Origin: Burkholderia singularis
GTDB lineage: Bacteria > Pseudomonadota > Gammaproteobacteria > Burkholderiales > Burkholderiaceae
Reading direction: 5' to 3'
NCBI RefSeq assembly: GCF_900176645.1
Contig: NZ_FXAN01000094.1
Location: forward strand, 1-64,000
Length of the DNA stretch: 64,000 nucleotides
Part shown: in pieces, positions 26,934-36,080 of the stretch
Layout: the number at the start of each line of letters is the position of its first letter
How positions within the stretch are numbered: the first letter of the stretch is position 1
Notes under the pieces: model-generated
Database searches by the model: none
The model's input: only the letters and a program-made list of their open reading frames with translations
What the model was told of the DNA's origin: nothing
Program-made: the position numbers and the translations under genes

Positions 26934-28100
26934 CTATTTATCGACGACCAGATCGGACAGCGGCTTGCTGCAACATAGCAACACCATGCCTTGATCGATT
27001 TCCCTCTGACGGATGCCACCGTTGTGCTTCATGTCTACCTGTCCGGAGACCAGCTTCACCTTGCAGGTGCCGCACATTCCCTGGGTACACGACGCGGCTA
27101 AGCGCACGCCTGCCAACCGCGCGGCGTCCAGTACGTTTTGATCCGGATTACAGATGATTTCGCGCCCGCTTTTCGCAAAACTGACCGCATACTGCCGGGC
27201 TTGGGTGCCGCCTGCGCTCCCCGGCTCAGCACTGCACGGCTCACCTTGCACATTGCCGCCGCTCGTCGGCCCGTCCTCTTCGATAAGCGTTTCGAACGAA
27301 AAACTCTCCTCGTGATAACGGCTGCGATCGAATCCCGCTTCGTCTAGTAGATCCCGAACAGCTTTCATATACGGCGCCGGCCCGCAAGTGAAAATTTCCC
27401 GATCGAGAAAATCCGGGGCGATCAGCTTCAATAGCGGCAGGGACAAATAACCGGTTACGCCGTGCCAGTTAGTACGCGCGCCAAGCCGCTCGCAAACGAA
27501 CGCCGTGCGGAAATTCGCCTGAGACGCGGCAATCAGATCGAGTTCGCGCGCAAAGATGATGTCGTCCGGCGTGCGTGCGCTGTGCACGAACACAATGTCG
27601 CGATCTTCGGCAAGGTCGTGATGCGCTCGACTCATCGACATCAGCGGTGTGATGCCTGAGCCCGCAGACAAAAACAGATACTTGCGAGCGGGATGCCTGG
27701 CGCAACTGAATACGCCCGCTGGCCCGAGCACACGGATCGCCGCGCCGGGCCGCAGATTGTCGTGCAGCCAGTTCGACACCCTTCCGCCGGGCACGCGCTT
27801 CACCGTGATCGAAATCGTATGCGGCCGTGCCGGCGACGATGAAATCGTATAGCAGCGGTTAAGCGTTTCGCCGTCGATGTCCAGTTCCAGCGTGACGAAC
27901 TGCCCCGGCTCGAACGAAAATGCCCGCCCTTGACGTGAACGAAAGAAGAAGCTTTTGACATCGTGCGTTTCCTGCCGCACCTGGCAGCAGACGAGCGATT
28001 CCTCGACATCGCTCGTCCAGCGTTCCGGCAATTCCCGCCAGAACGCCGGACGCGTCACGCGGCTGTCGACGGGCTCGAAATTCTCGGTATCTCGCATCAT
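26934..28100 (-). CDS. gbcB: Glycine betaine monooxygenase reductase subunit GbcB
   Basis: Passes electrons from NAD(P)H to the Rieske oxygenase GbcA. 388 residues from ATG 28100 (GGAG site). Order of domains: FAD-binding barrel (FEPGQFVTLELDIDGETLNRCYTISSSP, with RCYTISS for flavin near 85), NAD-binding domain (LFLSAGSGITPLMSM and FTCGPAPYMKAV), then a C-terminal plant-type [2Fe-2S] ferredoxin with CTQGMCGTCKVKLVSG and LLCC near the end supplying four Cys. It lies 19 bp after gbcA. Confidence 0.92.
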   Translation of the reverse strand: MMRDTENFEPVDSRVTRPAFWRELPERWTSDVEESLVCCQVRQETHDVKSFFFRSRQGRAFSFEPGQFVTLELDIDGETLNRCYTISSSPARPHTISITVKRVPGGRVSNWLHDNLRPGAAIRVLGPAGVFSCARHPARKYLFLSAGSGITPLMSMSRAHHDLAEDRDIVFVHSARTPDDIIFARELDLIAASQANFRTAFVCERLGARTNWHGVTGYLSLPLLKLIAPDFLDREIFTCGPAPYMKAVRDLLDEAGFDRSRYHEESFSFETLIEEDGPTSGGNVQGEPCSAEPGSAGGTQARQYAVSFAKSGREIICNPDQNVLDAARLAGVRLAASCTQGMCGTCKVKLVSGQVDMKHNGGIRQREIDQGMVLLCCSKPLSDLVVDK

Positions 28101-28119
28101 GTTGCACTCCGTCGCCGCG

Positions 28120-29361
28120 CTAGATGCCAATATAGGCGGCCAGCCGGTCGATATACCATTCTGAGAATTTCTCGACATACCCTTCGGTGTACGGAGAATA
28201 TGGGCCCGGCTCATAGGCACTGCTCGATGCGCCTCGCTGGGAAAACTCGACGAGCGCACGATCCTGGTCGTTCGTCGCGTTCCAGACGGCAGTCAGATTT
28301 TTCACGTCGTAATCGACACCTTCCTGCGCATCCTTGTGTACGAGCCATTTCGTTCGCACGAGCGTTTCGCCAGGCGACAACGGAATGACCGAAAAAGTCA
28401 CGATATGGTCACTCATGAAGTGATGCCATGAATTGGGTTGCGTCCAGAAAGACAAGCCACCAAGATCAGCGCGGCGGAATTCGCCAAGCAGCTTCTTCGA
28501 CGCGATCCTTGCATCGAGCGTTTGGGATTCGCCGCTGCGATCGAGCGGCAGGCGCTGCGTGCGAAAACCGGTCACGTCGGTCAGGCGCTCGATTTCGACG
28601 GACGGCAGATTCAGCGCCTCCCACTGCGCGGCGCGCTCGACGCAGACACGTTCGAACTCGGCCATGCCTTGCGCATTGGTCGGCGACGGCTGATAGCCGA
28701 ATCCATATTCGTACAGCGAAACGACCAGTTCCGGATGGTTCGCGATGCAGTGGTAGCATTCGCGATTGTTCTCCATCGTCAGCTTCCAGTTACCTTTCTC
28801 GACGATATCGACCTGTGCCGCAATTTTCGTGTTCGGCAAATCATGCGGCAGCATGTACGGCTCCATCGCCGCGCGCATCCTGGCGAAATCGGCAGGGGGT
28901 TCATCGGCGAGACAAACGAACAAAAGCCCCGCCAGATTTTGCAGATGCACCGGCTTGAGGCTGTGCTTGCAACGATCGAATTGCTCGCCCATGTGCTCGG
29001 CAAACATGAGTTTGCCGGTCAAATTGTAGGTCCAGCTATGATATGGGCAGACGATATTGCCGACCGATCCCTTCTCCTCGTTACACAATCGCGCGCCCCG
29101 GTGGCGACAGACGTTGTGAAATGCGCGGATCTCCATATCGTCGTCGCGCACGATCAAAATCGAATCCGATCCAATCTCGATCGTTACGTAGTCTCCCGGC
29201 TCGGGCACGTCCGGTTCGACCGCCACCTGGATCCAGTGCCTACGAAATATCGCGTCGATATCAAGTGCGAAAACCTCGTCGCTCAGATAAAACGGCGCCT
29301 CCAAGCTATGGCCTGCTTTGCGCCGCGCCACCAGCGCGCGGATGTCTGCCGATACTGTCAT
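28120..29361 (-). CDS. gbcA: Glycine betaine monooxygenase oxygenase subunit GbcA (Rieske)
   Basis: Demethylates glycine betaine to dimethylglycine and formaldehyde. 413 residues. Rieske [2Fe-2S] motif CRHRG near residues 86-90 and CPYHSW near 106-111. The catalytic non-heme iron region is NWKLTMENNRECYHCIANHPEL near 190-212 with two His, and a downstream Asp completes the facial triad. The ribosome site GGAG is 7 nt before ATG. It is the seventh of eight pathway genes downstream of glyA in the long leftward betaine operon. In Pseudomonas gbcA and gbcB are divergently arranged; here both are in one direction. Confidence 0.94.
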   Translation of the reverse strand: MTVSADIRALVARRKAGHSLEAPFYLSDEVFALDIDAIFRRHWIQVAVEPDVPEPGDYVTIEIGSDSILIVRDDDMEIRAFHNVCRHRGARLCNEEKGSVGNIVCPYHSWTYNLTGKLMFAEHMGEQFDRCKHSLKPVHLQNLAGLLFVCLADEPPADFARMRAAMEPYMLPHDLPNTKIAAQVDIVEKGNWKLTMENNRECYHCIANHPELVVSLYEYGFGYQPSPTNAQGMAEFERVCVERAAQWEALNLPSVEIERLTDVTGFRTQRLPLDRSGESQTLDARIASKKLLGEFRRADLGGLSFWTQPNSWHHFMSDHIVTFSVIPLSPGETLVRTKWLVHKDAQEGVDYDVKNLTAVWNATNDQDRALVEFSQRGASSSAYEPGPYSPYTEGYVEKFSEWYIDRLAAYIGI

Positions 29362-29406
29362 CTTTTGCTCCGGATTCCTTGGTTTTTGCCGACAGGCATC
29401 GTCGAT

Positions 29407-30192
29407 TCAATAGTCGATAAGCCGATGCTCGCGCAAATACGCGAGAATCACTTGTGCTTTTTCGACCGAACTCCCTTCAATTACGACGTTTCCGCCACGG
29501 CTCTCGGTGGTCGTCGCGCTCAGCATCCGTGCATGGCCCGAACGCTTATCCGTCGCCGCGAGCTTCACCGGCTGGCGAGTCGCGGTGCGCTTCGTCCATT
29601 GCGCGGCCTCGGTCAATGCGTCCACCGTAACGCGCCCCGCGCGCACGGCGCCCGCACGCAATCGTGCATACGCGTAGCGCGGCGCAGCGTTCGCAAGCGG
29701 ATGCACGGCGACGACAGCGGGCAACGCCGCGTCGACACGTCTTCGCAGACCTTTCGGCAAGAACTGACGCAGCGTCGCCCTGCCCGCCTCGACGCCAACA
29801 TCGACCGCCGCCCCGGCAAATCGCCAGCCCAGTGATGTCGCCAAGCGATATGGCAACATGCCGGAGTCATACGCCCCTTCCGCTCGGGTTCCGGTCAGCA
29901 CGAGATCGCAACCACGCACGCGTGCGGCAAGCGCGGCGATCGCATCGTCACTGTCCGCGCATTCGAGCACTTCGATCTCTGCCGCACCGAGCGCAAGATA
30001 ATCGGCAAGCGCCGGATTGCCCGGATCGCCCGCATGGATCACGTCGAGCCGCGCGCCATGCTCCGCGGCAAGCGCGCGACCGATGTCGAGCGCCGCCGCG
30101 TCGTTGCGGCTGTAGCGCGGCACCCCTGATACCGGGTTGCGCCCGATCGACACCAGCACCGCGATAGTTTCGAGCCGGCGATACGAGTTCAT
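29407..30192 (-). CDS. etfB: Electron transfer flavoprotein beta subunit, dimethylglycine pathway
   Basis: 261 residues, ETF-beta fold with diverged ends: AVLVSIGRNPVSG instead of the usual VKRVPD start, SRNDAAALDIGRAL, CDLVLTGTRAEGAYDSGMLPYRLATSLGWRFAGAAVDV, the region binding AMP and the alpha subunit. It overlaps etfA by 4 bp (ATGA) and follows dgcB, so it is the dedicated electron acceptor of the DgcAB dehydrogenase rather than the general fatty-acid ETF. AAGGAG ribosome site. Confidence 0.85.
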   Translation of the reverse strand: MNSYRRLETIAVLVSIGRNPVSGVPRYSRNDAAALDIGRALAAEHGARLDVIHAGDPGNPALADYLALGAAEIEVLECADSDDAIAALAARVRGCDLVLTGTRAEGAYDSGMLPYRLATSLGWRFAGAAVDVGVEAGRATLRQFLPKGLRRRVDAALPAVVAVHPLANAAPRYAYARLRAGAVRAGRVTVDALTEAAQWTKRTATRQPVKLAATDKRSGHARMLSATTTESRGGNVVIEGSSVEKAQVILAYLREHRLIDY

Positions 30193-31361
30193 GCAATCAC
30201 TCCTTCCTGCTCATGCGAATGCCGCACGACGCCTGCCTGTGCATTCGCCGCGCGTGCGGCACCTACCGCCTCGGTCAATGCGGCGATCGTTTGCTGAGCA
30301 TCACCGACGATAGTCAGGTTCGCGCGCTTGACGATCGGTGCGCTGCCGTCGAGATTCACCGCAATCACATGTCGGCAGTCCTTGATTCCTTGCAAGTGTT
30401 GGACGGCCCCCGAAATGCCGAACGCGATATAGACACTCGCTTCGACCGTCTTGCCCGTCGCGCCAACCTGCTTGTCACGTGCGAAGTGGCCGTTGTCGAC
30501 CGCGACGCGGCTTGCGCCGATCGCCGCGCCGAAGGCCGTTGCCAGCTGCTCGAATGCCGCGATATCGGTCACGCCGTTGCCGGCCGACACGATGAAATCC
30601 GCCTCTTCGAGCGCGACTTGAGCCGCATCGATCGCTTCAATGCCGAAATCCCGATATGCATCGCCAGCAGCCGAACTGAAGCCGGAGGACGAATCGATCG
30701 CGAGCGCACGCGCCGCGCCCGAGAACGGGAGTTTCGTTTCAACGGCATTCGGTGCAAGCAGCACGACGTCGGGCAGCGAGCGCGTCGCGAAACTGCGTTT
30801 TGCGTCGGTATAGACACCCACGTGCCTGGCGTCGATCTCGACAACATGCGTCGCGACGCTCGCATTCATTGCGGCGGCATAGCGGCGTCCGAGATCGCCG
30901 CTACCTGACGCGTCGTCAGGCATGAACACGTGCCGCGGCGATAATACGGCAGCACACGTTCGCAATGCGTCGAGTTCGCGCTCGGGGTCAAACGTCCGGC
31001 GATCGAAATCAGGCAAGACGATCAGCGCATCGGCGCCAAGCGCTCCTGCGTCGTCGATCAATGCGCCGAAAACGACGAGCACGACTTCGGTTTGCGCGTC
31101 GGCAATCAGCGCAGCCGCCGCGATCGCCTGGCGTGCGTGATCATCGAGCGTGCCGCGCTCACTGTGGCACGCAACCAGCAACACGCTTTTTGCATCGCGC
31201 ACTTCGCGCAGCGGCTTCGCCGATTCCACGTGCCCGGCGCGCGGCTGCCACTGCGCGGCATCGGCCGGTATGCCGCCCGTCTCGCCAAGCGTGATGCGCC
31301 TGAGCCCTGCCGCCGTCACAACGAACGGCCGGCGTGGATCGATTCTTTTGAGCAGCGTCAT
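30189..31361 (-). CDS. etfA: Electron transfer flavoprotein alpha subunit, dimethylglycine pathway
   Basis: 390 residues. C-terminal FAD domain: DFIVSAGNGVTD, LATAFGAAIGASRVAVDNGHFARDKQVGATGKTV with the conserved QVGxTGK, YIAFGISGAVQHLQGI and IAVNLDGSAPIVKRANLTIVGD, all in ETF-alpha order. The N-terminal domain is longer and more variable than in housekeeping ETF. It starts 3 bp after dgcB (GGAG site) and overlaps etfB. Confidence 0.9.
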   Translation of the reverse strand: MTLLKRIDPRRPFVVTAAGLRRITLGETGGIPADAAQWQPRAGHVESAKPLREVRDAKSVLLVACHSERGTLDDHARQAIAAAALIADAQTEVVLVVFGALIDDAGALGADALIVLPDFDRRTFDPERELDALRTCAAVLSPRHVFMPDDASGSGDLGRRYAAAMNASVATHVVEIDARHVGVYTDAKRSFATRSLPDVVLLAPNAVETKLPFSGAARALAIDSSSGFSSAAGDAYRDFGIEAIDAAQVALEEADFIVSAGNGVTDIAAFEQLATAFGAAIGASRVAVDNGHFARDKQVGATGKTVEASVYIAFGISGAVQHLQGIKDCRHVIAVNLDGSAPIVKRANLTIVGDAQQTIAALTEAVGAARAANAQAGVVRHSHEQEGVIA

Positions 31362-31364
31362 GGG

Positions 31365-33287
31365 TTACTCCAACGATGCGGCGACCAGTTCTGCGATGTC
31401 GAGCACGTCGGGCCGTGGGCCGACGACGCCTTCGAGCATCGCGGTGCAATTCGGGCAGCCCACCGCGACTACTTCGGCGCCCACCGCCTGCGCGTCGGCA
31501 ATCCGAATGTCTGGAATCCGCTGCTTGCCGGGAATATCGGTAAGCGGCGCGCCGCCACCGCCGCCGCAACAGCGGCCGCGCACGCCATGCCGCTCCATTT
31601 CGACGATTTGGATGCCGATCGTCTTCAGAAGCTTGCGCGGCGCATCGATCTGCCCGTTGTAGCGGCCGAGATAGCAAGGGTCGTGATAGGTAATACGCTT
31701 GTCACGCAGCGCTTCGGCCGCGCGCGGCGAAATTTTGCCCGCTGCGACCAGTTCCTCGATGAACGCCGTATGGTGCTTCACGGTATATCGCACGCCAAGT
31801 GCCCGATATTCGTTTTGCAGGCTGTGCATCACGTGTGGATCGGCCGTCACGATCTGCCTGAACGAAAGTTTGCCGAGCGTATCGATCAGGCGCGTCGCGC
31901 TTTGCATAAACGTCGCCTCGTCGCCAAGCCGGCGTGCGACGTCGCCCGTATCCGTTTCCGCCGCACCAAGCACCGCATAGTTGACACCTGCGCGATTCAG
32001 CACTTTTACGAGCGCGCGCAGCGTGCGCTGATAGCGCATGTCGAACGCGCCTTCGCCCGCGACGATCAGCACATCGACAGGATGTGCCGGTTGGGCGATG
32101 CGTGCGCCAAGATCGACCGCCCAGTCGTAGCGCGCTGCCACGTCATAACCGCCCATCGTGCCTGTTTCGCGCAGATTCGCGAGCACTTGCGCCCCCTTGC
32201 CAGGCACCGCTCCGTGAACGAGCGTCTGGTTGCGGCGCATGTCGACGATCGCGTCGACATGCTCGATCAGCATCGGACATTCGTGCACGCAGGCACGGCA
32301 TGTCGTGCACGACCACAACGTATCGGCCTCGATCAGTTCGGGCACGATCGCGCGTTGCGGCGCACCGCCATGCTTGCCGACCGGAATGCCCGGCGTGGGG
32401 CTGCCTGCATAGGCCGAATCGGTGCCGCCCGCCATCCCGACGACGAGATCCTGGATCAGCTTCTTCGGATTGAGCGGCTGACCGGCCGCGAACGCGGGAC
32501 ACGCGGCTTCGCATTTGCCGCACTGCACGCATGCATCGAAGCTCAATAGCTGATTCCAGCGGAATTCCACGGGTCTCGCGACGCCGAATTCGTTATGTTC
32601 GACATCGGCAGGCTTCAGCGCGTTCGGCGGTATCGCAGGGCCACCCGCATACGCGGTGCGCGTCGCATCGAAGCGCTCCTGACGCGGATGAAACGCAAGG
32701 TGCAGCAGACCGGCAACCGCATGCTTCATCGGGCCACCGCGCGCCGCGCCCACTGTCATCGCGAACGCGCCCGCGCCGGTCATCAGCGCACAGAGCAACG
32801 CGAATCCGCCCGACATCACCGACGCTGGCACGAACACCAGCAGCATGAGACCGAGCGAGAATGCCCCGAGCAACCACGGCAGCCTATTCCAGGGGCCGCG
32901 CGACAGTCTGGTCGGCACGTCCTTCGCATGCCGCCGGCGCCAAACGTACACCGCGCCGACGAACATCGCGAGCGCTGCAATGAAGATCAACACATCGAGC
33001 CACGGCGAATAGAGTGCCAGCCCGTAGTTGACGAACACGAGCATGAGCGCGGCTATCGCGCCGCCGGCAGTCGCGACATGCGTTTTCGCGATATACGGAT
33101 CACGGGCGACGACATGATGCAAATCGACGAAATAGCGCTTCGGAATCGTCAACAAGTGGGTAATTCCGAACGTGCCGGGCACGCTCGCGCGGCCAAGCCG
33201 CCAATATGCCGCCCGCTTCGCAACGGCAAACGCGAGCCCTATGATCGACAGCCACAGCAGCACGGTAATCAGAATGGCCGGATTCAT
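31365..33287 (-). CDS. dgcB: Dimethylglycine dehydrogenase iron-sulfur subunit DgcB
   Basis: 640 residues. Several N-terminal membrane helices (residues about 3-20, 75-115 and 135-195) anchor the protein. Two [4Fe-4S] clusters follow: CVQCGKCEAACPAFAAGQ near 258-275 and CTTCRACVHECPMLIEH near 332-348. Two CCG-type cysteine-rich domains end the protein, with HDPCYLGRYNG and RGRCCGGGGG near 580. It probably carries electrons from DgcA towards the ETF or quinone pool. It starts 3 bp after dgcA. Confidence 0.9.
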   Translation of the reverse strand: MNPAILITVLLWLSIIGLAFAVAKRAAYWRLGRASVPGTFGITHLLTIPKRYFVDLHHVVARDPYIAKTHVATAGGAIAALMLVFVNYGLALYSPWLDVLIFIAALAMFVGAVYVWRRRHAKDVPTRLSRGPWNRLPWLLGAFSLGLMLLVFVPASVMSGGFALLCALMTGAGAFAMTVGAARGGPMKHAVAGLLHLAFHPRQERFDATRTAYAGGPAIPPNALKPADVEHNEFGVARPVEFRWNQLLSFDACVQCGKCEAACPAFAAGQPLNPKKLIQDLVVGMAGGTDSAYAGSPTPGIPVGKHGGAPQRAIVPELIEADTLWSCTTCRACVHECPMLIEHVDAIVDMRRNQTLVHGAVPGKGAQVLANLRETGTMGGYDVAARYDWAVDLGARIAQPAHPVDVLIVAGEGAFDMRYQRTLRALVKVLNRAGVNYAVLGAAETDTGDVARRLGDEATFMQSATRLIDTLGKLSFRQIVTADPHVMHSLQNEYRALGVRYTVKHHTAFIEELVAAGKISPRAAEALRDKRITYHDPCYLGRYNGQIDAPRKLLKTIGIQIVEMERHGVRGRCCGGGGGAPLTDIPGKQRIPDIRIADAQAVGAEVVAVGCPNCTAMLEGVVGPRPDVLDIAELVAASLE

Positions 33288-33290
33288 CTG

Positions 33291-35354
33291 TCAGAAATCC
33301 TTAGCAAGTCGCAGTGCATCGTAGATTGCGCCGTGGATGTTGTGCATCGAGATGCAATCGCCGACGCGAAACAACAGGAAACGGCCGTCGCCCAGCGCTT
33401 CGGCCAAACACGGCTGAGGTTGCGCAGCGAAAAGCTTATGAACGTCGATCTGCCCGCGGTTCACCGATTCCGGTTTCAGTTGCCAGTACAGCGCATCGTT
33501 CGGCGCGATGCCGTTCTCGATCACGACTTGATCGACCACGCGCTCCTCCTGCTCTTCCGTGTATTCGTTGCGCAACACGGCGATCTTCTTGCCGTCTTCC
33601 TCATACACGCGATCGAGCCAATAATTCGGCGTATGGATCACGCCTTGCGCATACAACCTGCGATAGAAGATCGGGAATGTCGTGCCGCCGCAATCGTCAG
33701 CAACTTTCACGTCCGGCGTGACGATCTCGACCTGGGAGTCGCGGCTCGCGATGAAATCCGCCACACCCGCGCCTGCGTGCGTGCTGACCCCGTCGTAAAC
33801 CAGCACGTTGCGCTTCGGCTCAACGCGGCCCGACAGGATGTCCCACGCGCTGACCGCGAGACCGTCGGCGACGCCCCATGCGCTCACCTGCGAAGTGAAA
33901 CTCGCGCCGCCGGTCGCAAGCACGACAATATCCGGCTTCTCGGCGAGAATCGCTTTCATGTCGGCTTCGACGCCGAGCCGCCGATCGACGCCCAAGCGCT
34001 TCGTCTCCAGATCGAACCAGCGCACGATGCCCGCCATCTGTTCGCGCTGCGGCGCCTTGGCCGCCAGCAGGATCTGCCCGCCGACTTCGCGATTCTTTTC
34101 GAACAACACGACATCGTGACCGCGCGCACGCGCGACGCGCGACGCTTCGAGTCCAGCCGGCCCCGCGCCGACGACGACAACCTTGCGTTTCGGACCGCGC
34201 GATTTCTCGATCACGTGCGGCATCGTCGCTTCGCGCGACGTCGCCGCATTCTGCACACACAGCACGTCGAGCCCGTTGTACTGACGGTCAATGCAATAGT
34301 TCGCACCGACGCACTGCTTGATCTCGTCCTCACGGCCATCGCGAATCTTGATGACCATATGCGGATCGGCAATCTGCGCACGCGTCATCCCGACGAGGTC
34401 GACCATCCCGTTCGCGAGCAGCCGCTCGGCCTGCCCCGCGTCGCGAATGCTCTGTGCATGCATCACCGGCACCTTGACGACCGATTTGATGCCTGCCGCG
34501 AGGTGCACAAACGGCTCCGGCGGCAATGCCATCGGCGGCATGCAATTCGCGAGCGTATTGTGTGTATCTGCTCCCGAACCGATTACGCCGAGATAATCGA
34601 TGAGGCCCGTGTCGGACATCGCATGCGCGATCTCCTTCAACTGCACGTGATCGAGGCCGTCCTCATGAAATTCGTCACCGCACATCCGCAAGCCGACGCA
34701 GAAATCGCTGCCGACCGCTTCGCGCACCGCACGCAGTACCTCCAGACCGAAGCGCAGGCGGTTCTCGAGGCTGCCGCCCCATTCGTCGGTCCGGAAATTC
34801 GTGCGCGGGCTCCAGAACTGATCGATCAGATGCTGGTGCGCAGCGGAAATCTCAATGCCATCCATGCCGGCGTCTTTCACACGCTTGGCGGCCGCGGCAA
34901 AATCGCCGATGATGCGGCGGATCTCCTCCGGTTCGATCACTTTCGCATTGCCGCGATGGACAGGCTCACGCACACCGGACGGTGACATGAGATGCGGCCA
35001 ATGCTCGCCATGGAACGCCGATCGACGGCCCATGTGGGTGGCCTGAATCATGATCTTCGCACCATGCCGATGCATCGCTTCGGCAAGGCGAGCGAGCGGC
35101 TCTATCACTTTGTCGGTCGACAAATTGACCGATTTCCACCAGCCTTGCGGGCTGTCGATCGATACCGGGCTCGATCCTCCACAGACAGCAAGGCCAACAC
35201 CGCCTTTCGCTTTTTCCTCGTAATAGCGAATATAGCGCTCGCCCGGCAACCCGCCCGGCTCGGCATAGACTTCGGCATGCGCGGTGCTGACGATCCGGTT
35301 GCGCAGCGTGAGCTGGTTCAGCGTCAGTGGTTTGAACAAGTGGGGGTAACGCAT
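33291..35354 (-). CDS. dgcA: Dimethylglycine dehydrogenase catalytic subunit DgcA
   Basis: Converts dimethylglycine to sarcosine and formaldehyde. 687 residues of the trimethylamine-dehydrogenase/2,4-dienoyl-CoA reductase type: an N-terminal FMN TIM barrel (NRIVSTAHAEVYAEPGG, IMIQATHMGRRS, GIEISAAHQHLIDQFWSPRTN), a cluster-binding segment, and C-terminal flavin/NAD-like domains (VVVVGAGPAGLEASRVARARGHDVVLFE near 390). The Cys segment reads CVGANYCID...LCVQN; the second of the usual four ligands is Ala here. That may be typical of the betaine branch. It overlaps nothing but sits 3 bp before dgcB, so the two are coupled. Confidence 0.92.
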   Translation of the reverse strand: MRYPHLFKPLTLNQLTLRNRIVSTAHAEVYAEPGGLPGERYIRYYEEKAKGGVGLAVCGGSSPVSIDSPQGWWKSVNLSTDKVIEPLARLAEAMHRHGAKIMIQATHMGRRSAFHGEHWPHLMSPSGVREPVHRGNAKVIEPEEIRRIIGDFAAAAKRVKDAGMDGIEISAAHQHLIDQFWSPRTNFRTDEWGGSLENRLRFGLEVLRAVREAVGSDFCVGLRMCGDEFHEDGLDHVQLKEIAHAMSDTGLIDYLGVIGSGADTHNTLANCMPPMALPPEPFVHLAAGIKSVVKVPVMHAQSIRDAGQAERLLANGMVDLVGMTRAQIADPHMVIKIRDGREDEIKQCVGANYCIDRQYNGLDVLCVQNAATSREATMPHVIEKSRGPKRKVVVVGAGPAGLEASRVARARGHDVVLFEKNREVGGQILLAAKAPQREQMAGIVRWFDLETKRLGVDRRLGVEADMKAILAEKPDIVVLATGGASFTSQVSAWGVADGLAVSAWDILSGRVEPKRNVLVYDGVSTHAGAGVADFIASRDSQVEIVTPDVKVADDCGGTTFPIFYRRLYAQGVIHTPNYWLDRVYEEDGKKIAVLRNEYTEEQEERVVDQVVIENGIAPNDALYWQLKPESVNRGQIDVHKLFAAQPQPCLAEALGDGRFLLFRVGDCISMHNIHGAIYDALRLAKDF

Positions 35355-35414
35355 TTCGGTCGACCTCTGACGTTTATGCTAGCGAAATGTGATGTTGTCC
35401 TGACGAATACCGTG

Positions 35415-35948
35415 TCAGCACGCGAGCGGCGACACTTCGAAAACGCAATAGTCGTGCCCTTCGGCCGCACATTGCGTCTCGCGAGACCACGCGCGCGGCG
35501 CGTTATTGTTTTCCGGTGTCGTATCGTTGACCCAGTCCATCGCACCGGCGAACCAGCCCGCGAACATATAGCAGAGCTTGCCTTCCTTGCCTGGCTGCGC
35601 GAGTACGAACGACGAGTGGCGCAGTTCGATGCGGGCGCGCGCCTGAATGGGGTCGGCGTCGACGATCGAAAACAGCCCCCAGCCGCGCTGAGACAGCCTT
35701 TTCAGGTAATGCTCGAACACCGCAAGCCCGGCGAGCCCGTGCTGTTTCGCTTCCTTGTCGCACCAGTGATAGGCTGACTTGTAGCCGGCCCGATAGAGAA
35801 TCTGCGCGTACACGTCGCGGCCAAGCGCCTCCTCAACCGCCGTGTGATTGTTCGTGAAAAAATGACGCGGCACGTACAGCATCGGCAGCGCGTCGGTGGT
35901 CCAGACGCCGGTGGTCGGATCGACGTCGATCGGCAATTGCGGTTGCAT
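35415..35948 (-). CDS. V4R-domain protein of the betaine operon (DUF5943-like)
   Basis: 177 residues. The C-terminal part matches the 4-vinyl reductase (V4R) small-molecule-binding fold, ending in a Cys-rich segment CAAEGHDYCVFEVSPLAC (three Cys). The N-terminal half has MLYVPRHFFTNNHTAVEEALGRDVYAQILYRAGYKSAYHWC. The homologous position in Pseudomonas (next to dgcA) is held by a conserved protein of unknown function. It is cotranscribed with dgcAB, so a role in binding methylglycines, iron or a cofactor is plausible. CGGAG ribosome site, 8 nt before ATG. Confidence 0.7.
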   Translation of the reverse strand: MQPQLPIDVDPTTGVWTTDALPMLYVPRHFFTNNHTAVEEALGRDVYAQILYRAGYKSAYHWCDKEAKQHGLAGLAVFEHYLKRLSQRGWGLFSIVDADPIQARARIELRHSSFVLAQPGKEGKLCYMFAGWFAGAMDWVNDTTPENNNAPRAWSRETQCAAEGHDYCVFEVSPLAC

Positions 35949-36080
35949 CGTGTGGCTCCGAAAGAATTGCGTGCGCCGCGGCGGCTTGTGCGCGGCACTT
36001 ATCCATCTGCCGTGGCGAATCGCGGCTTATTGAATCAAGTGATCCAATACACGGGAATTCGGATATCTGATCGCCTGAAA

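Noticed and set aside
28438-29835. Rightward 465-codon open frame
   Set aside because: It is antisense to gbcA and etfB, rich in Arg and His, with no recognisable domain.
32595-34985. Rightward 796-codon open frame
   Set aside because: It is exactly antisense to dgcA and dgcB, which have clear motifs and ribosome sites. Long antisense frames are common in GC-rich genes.
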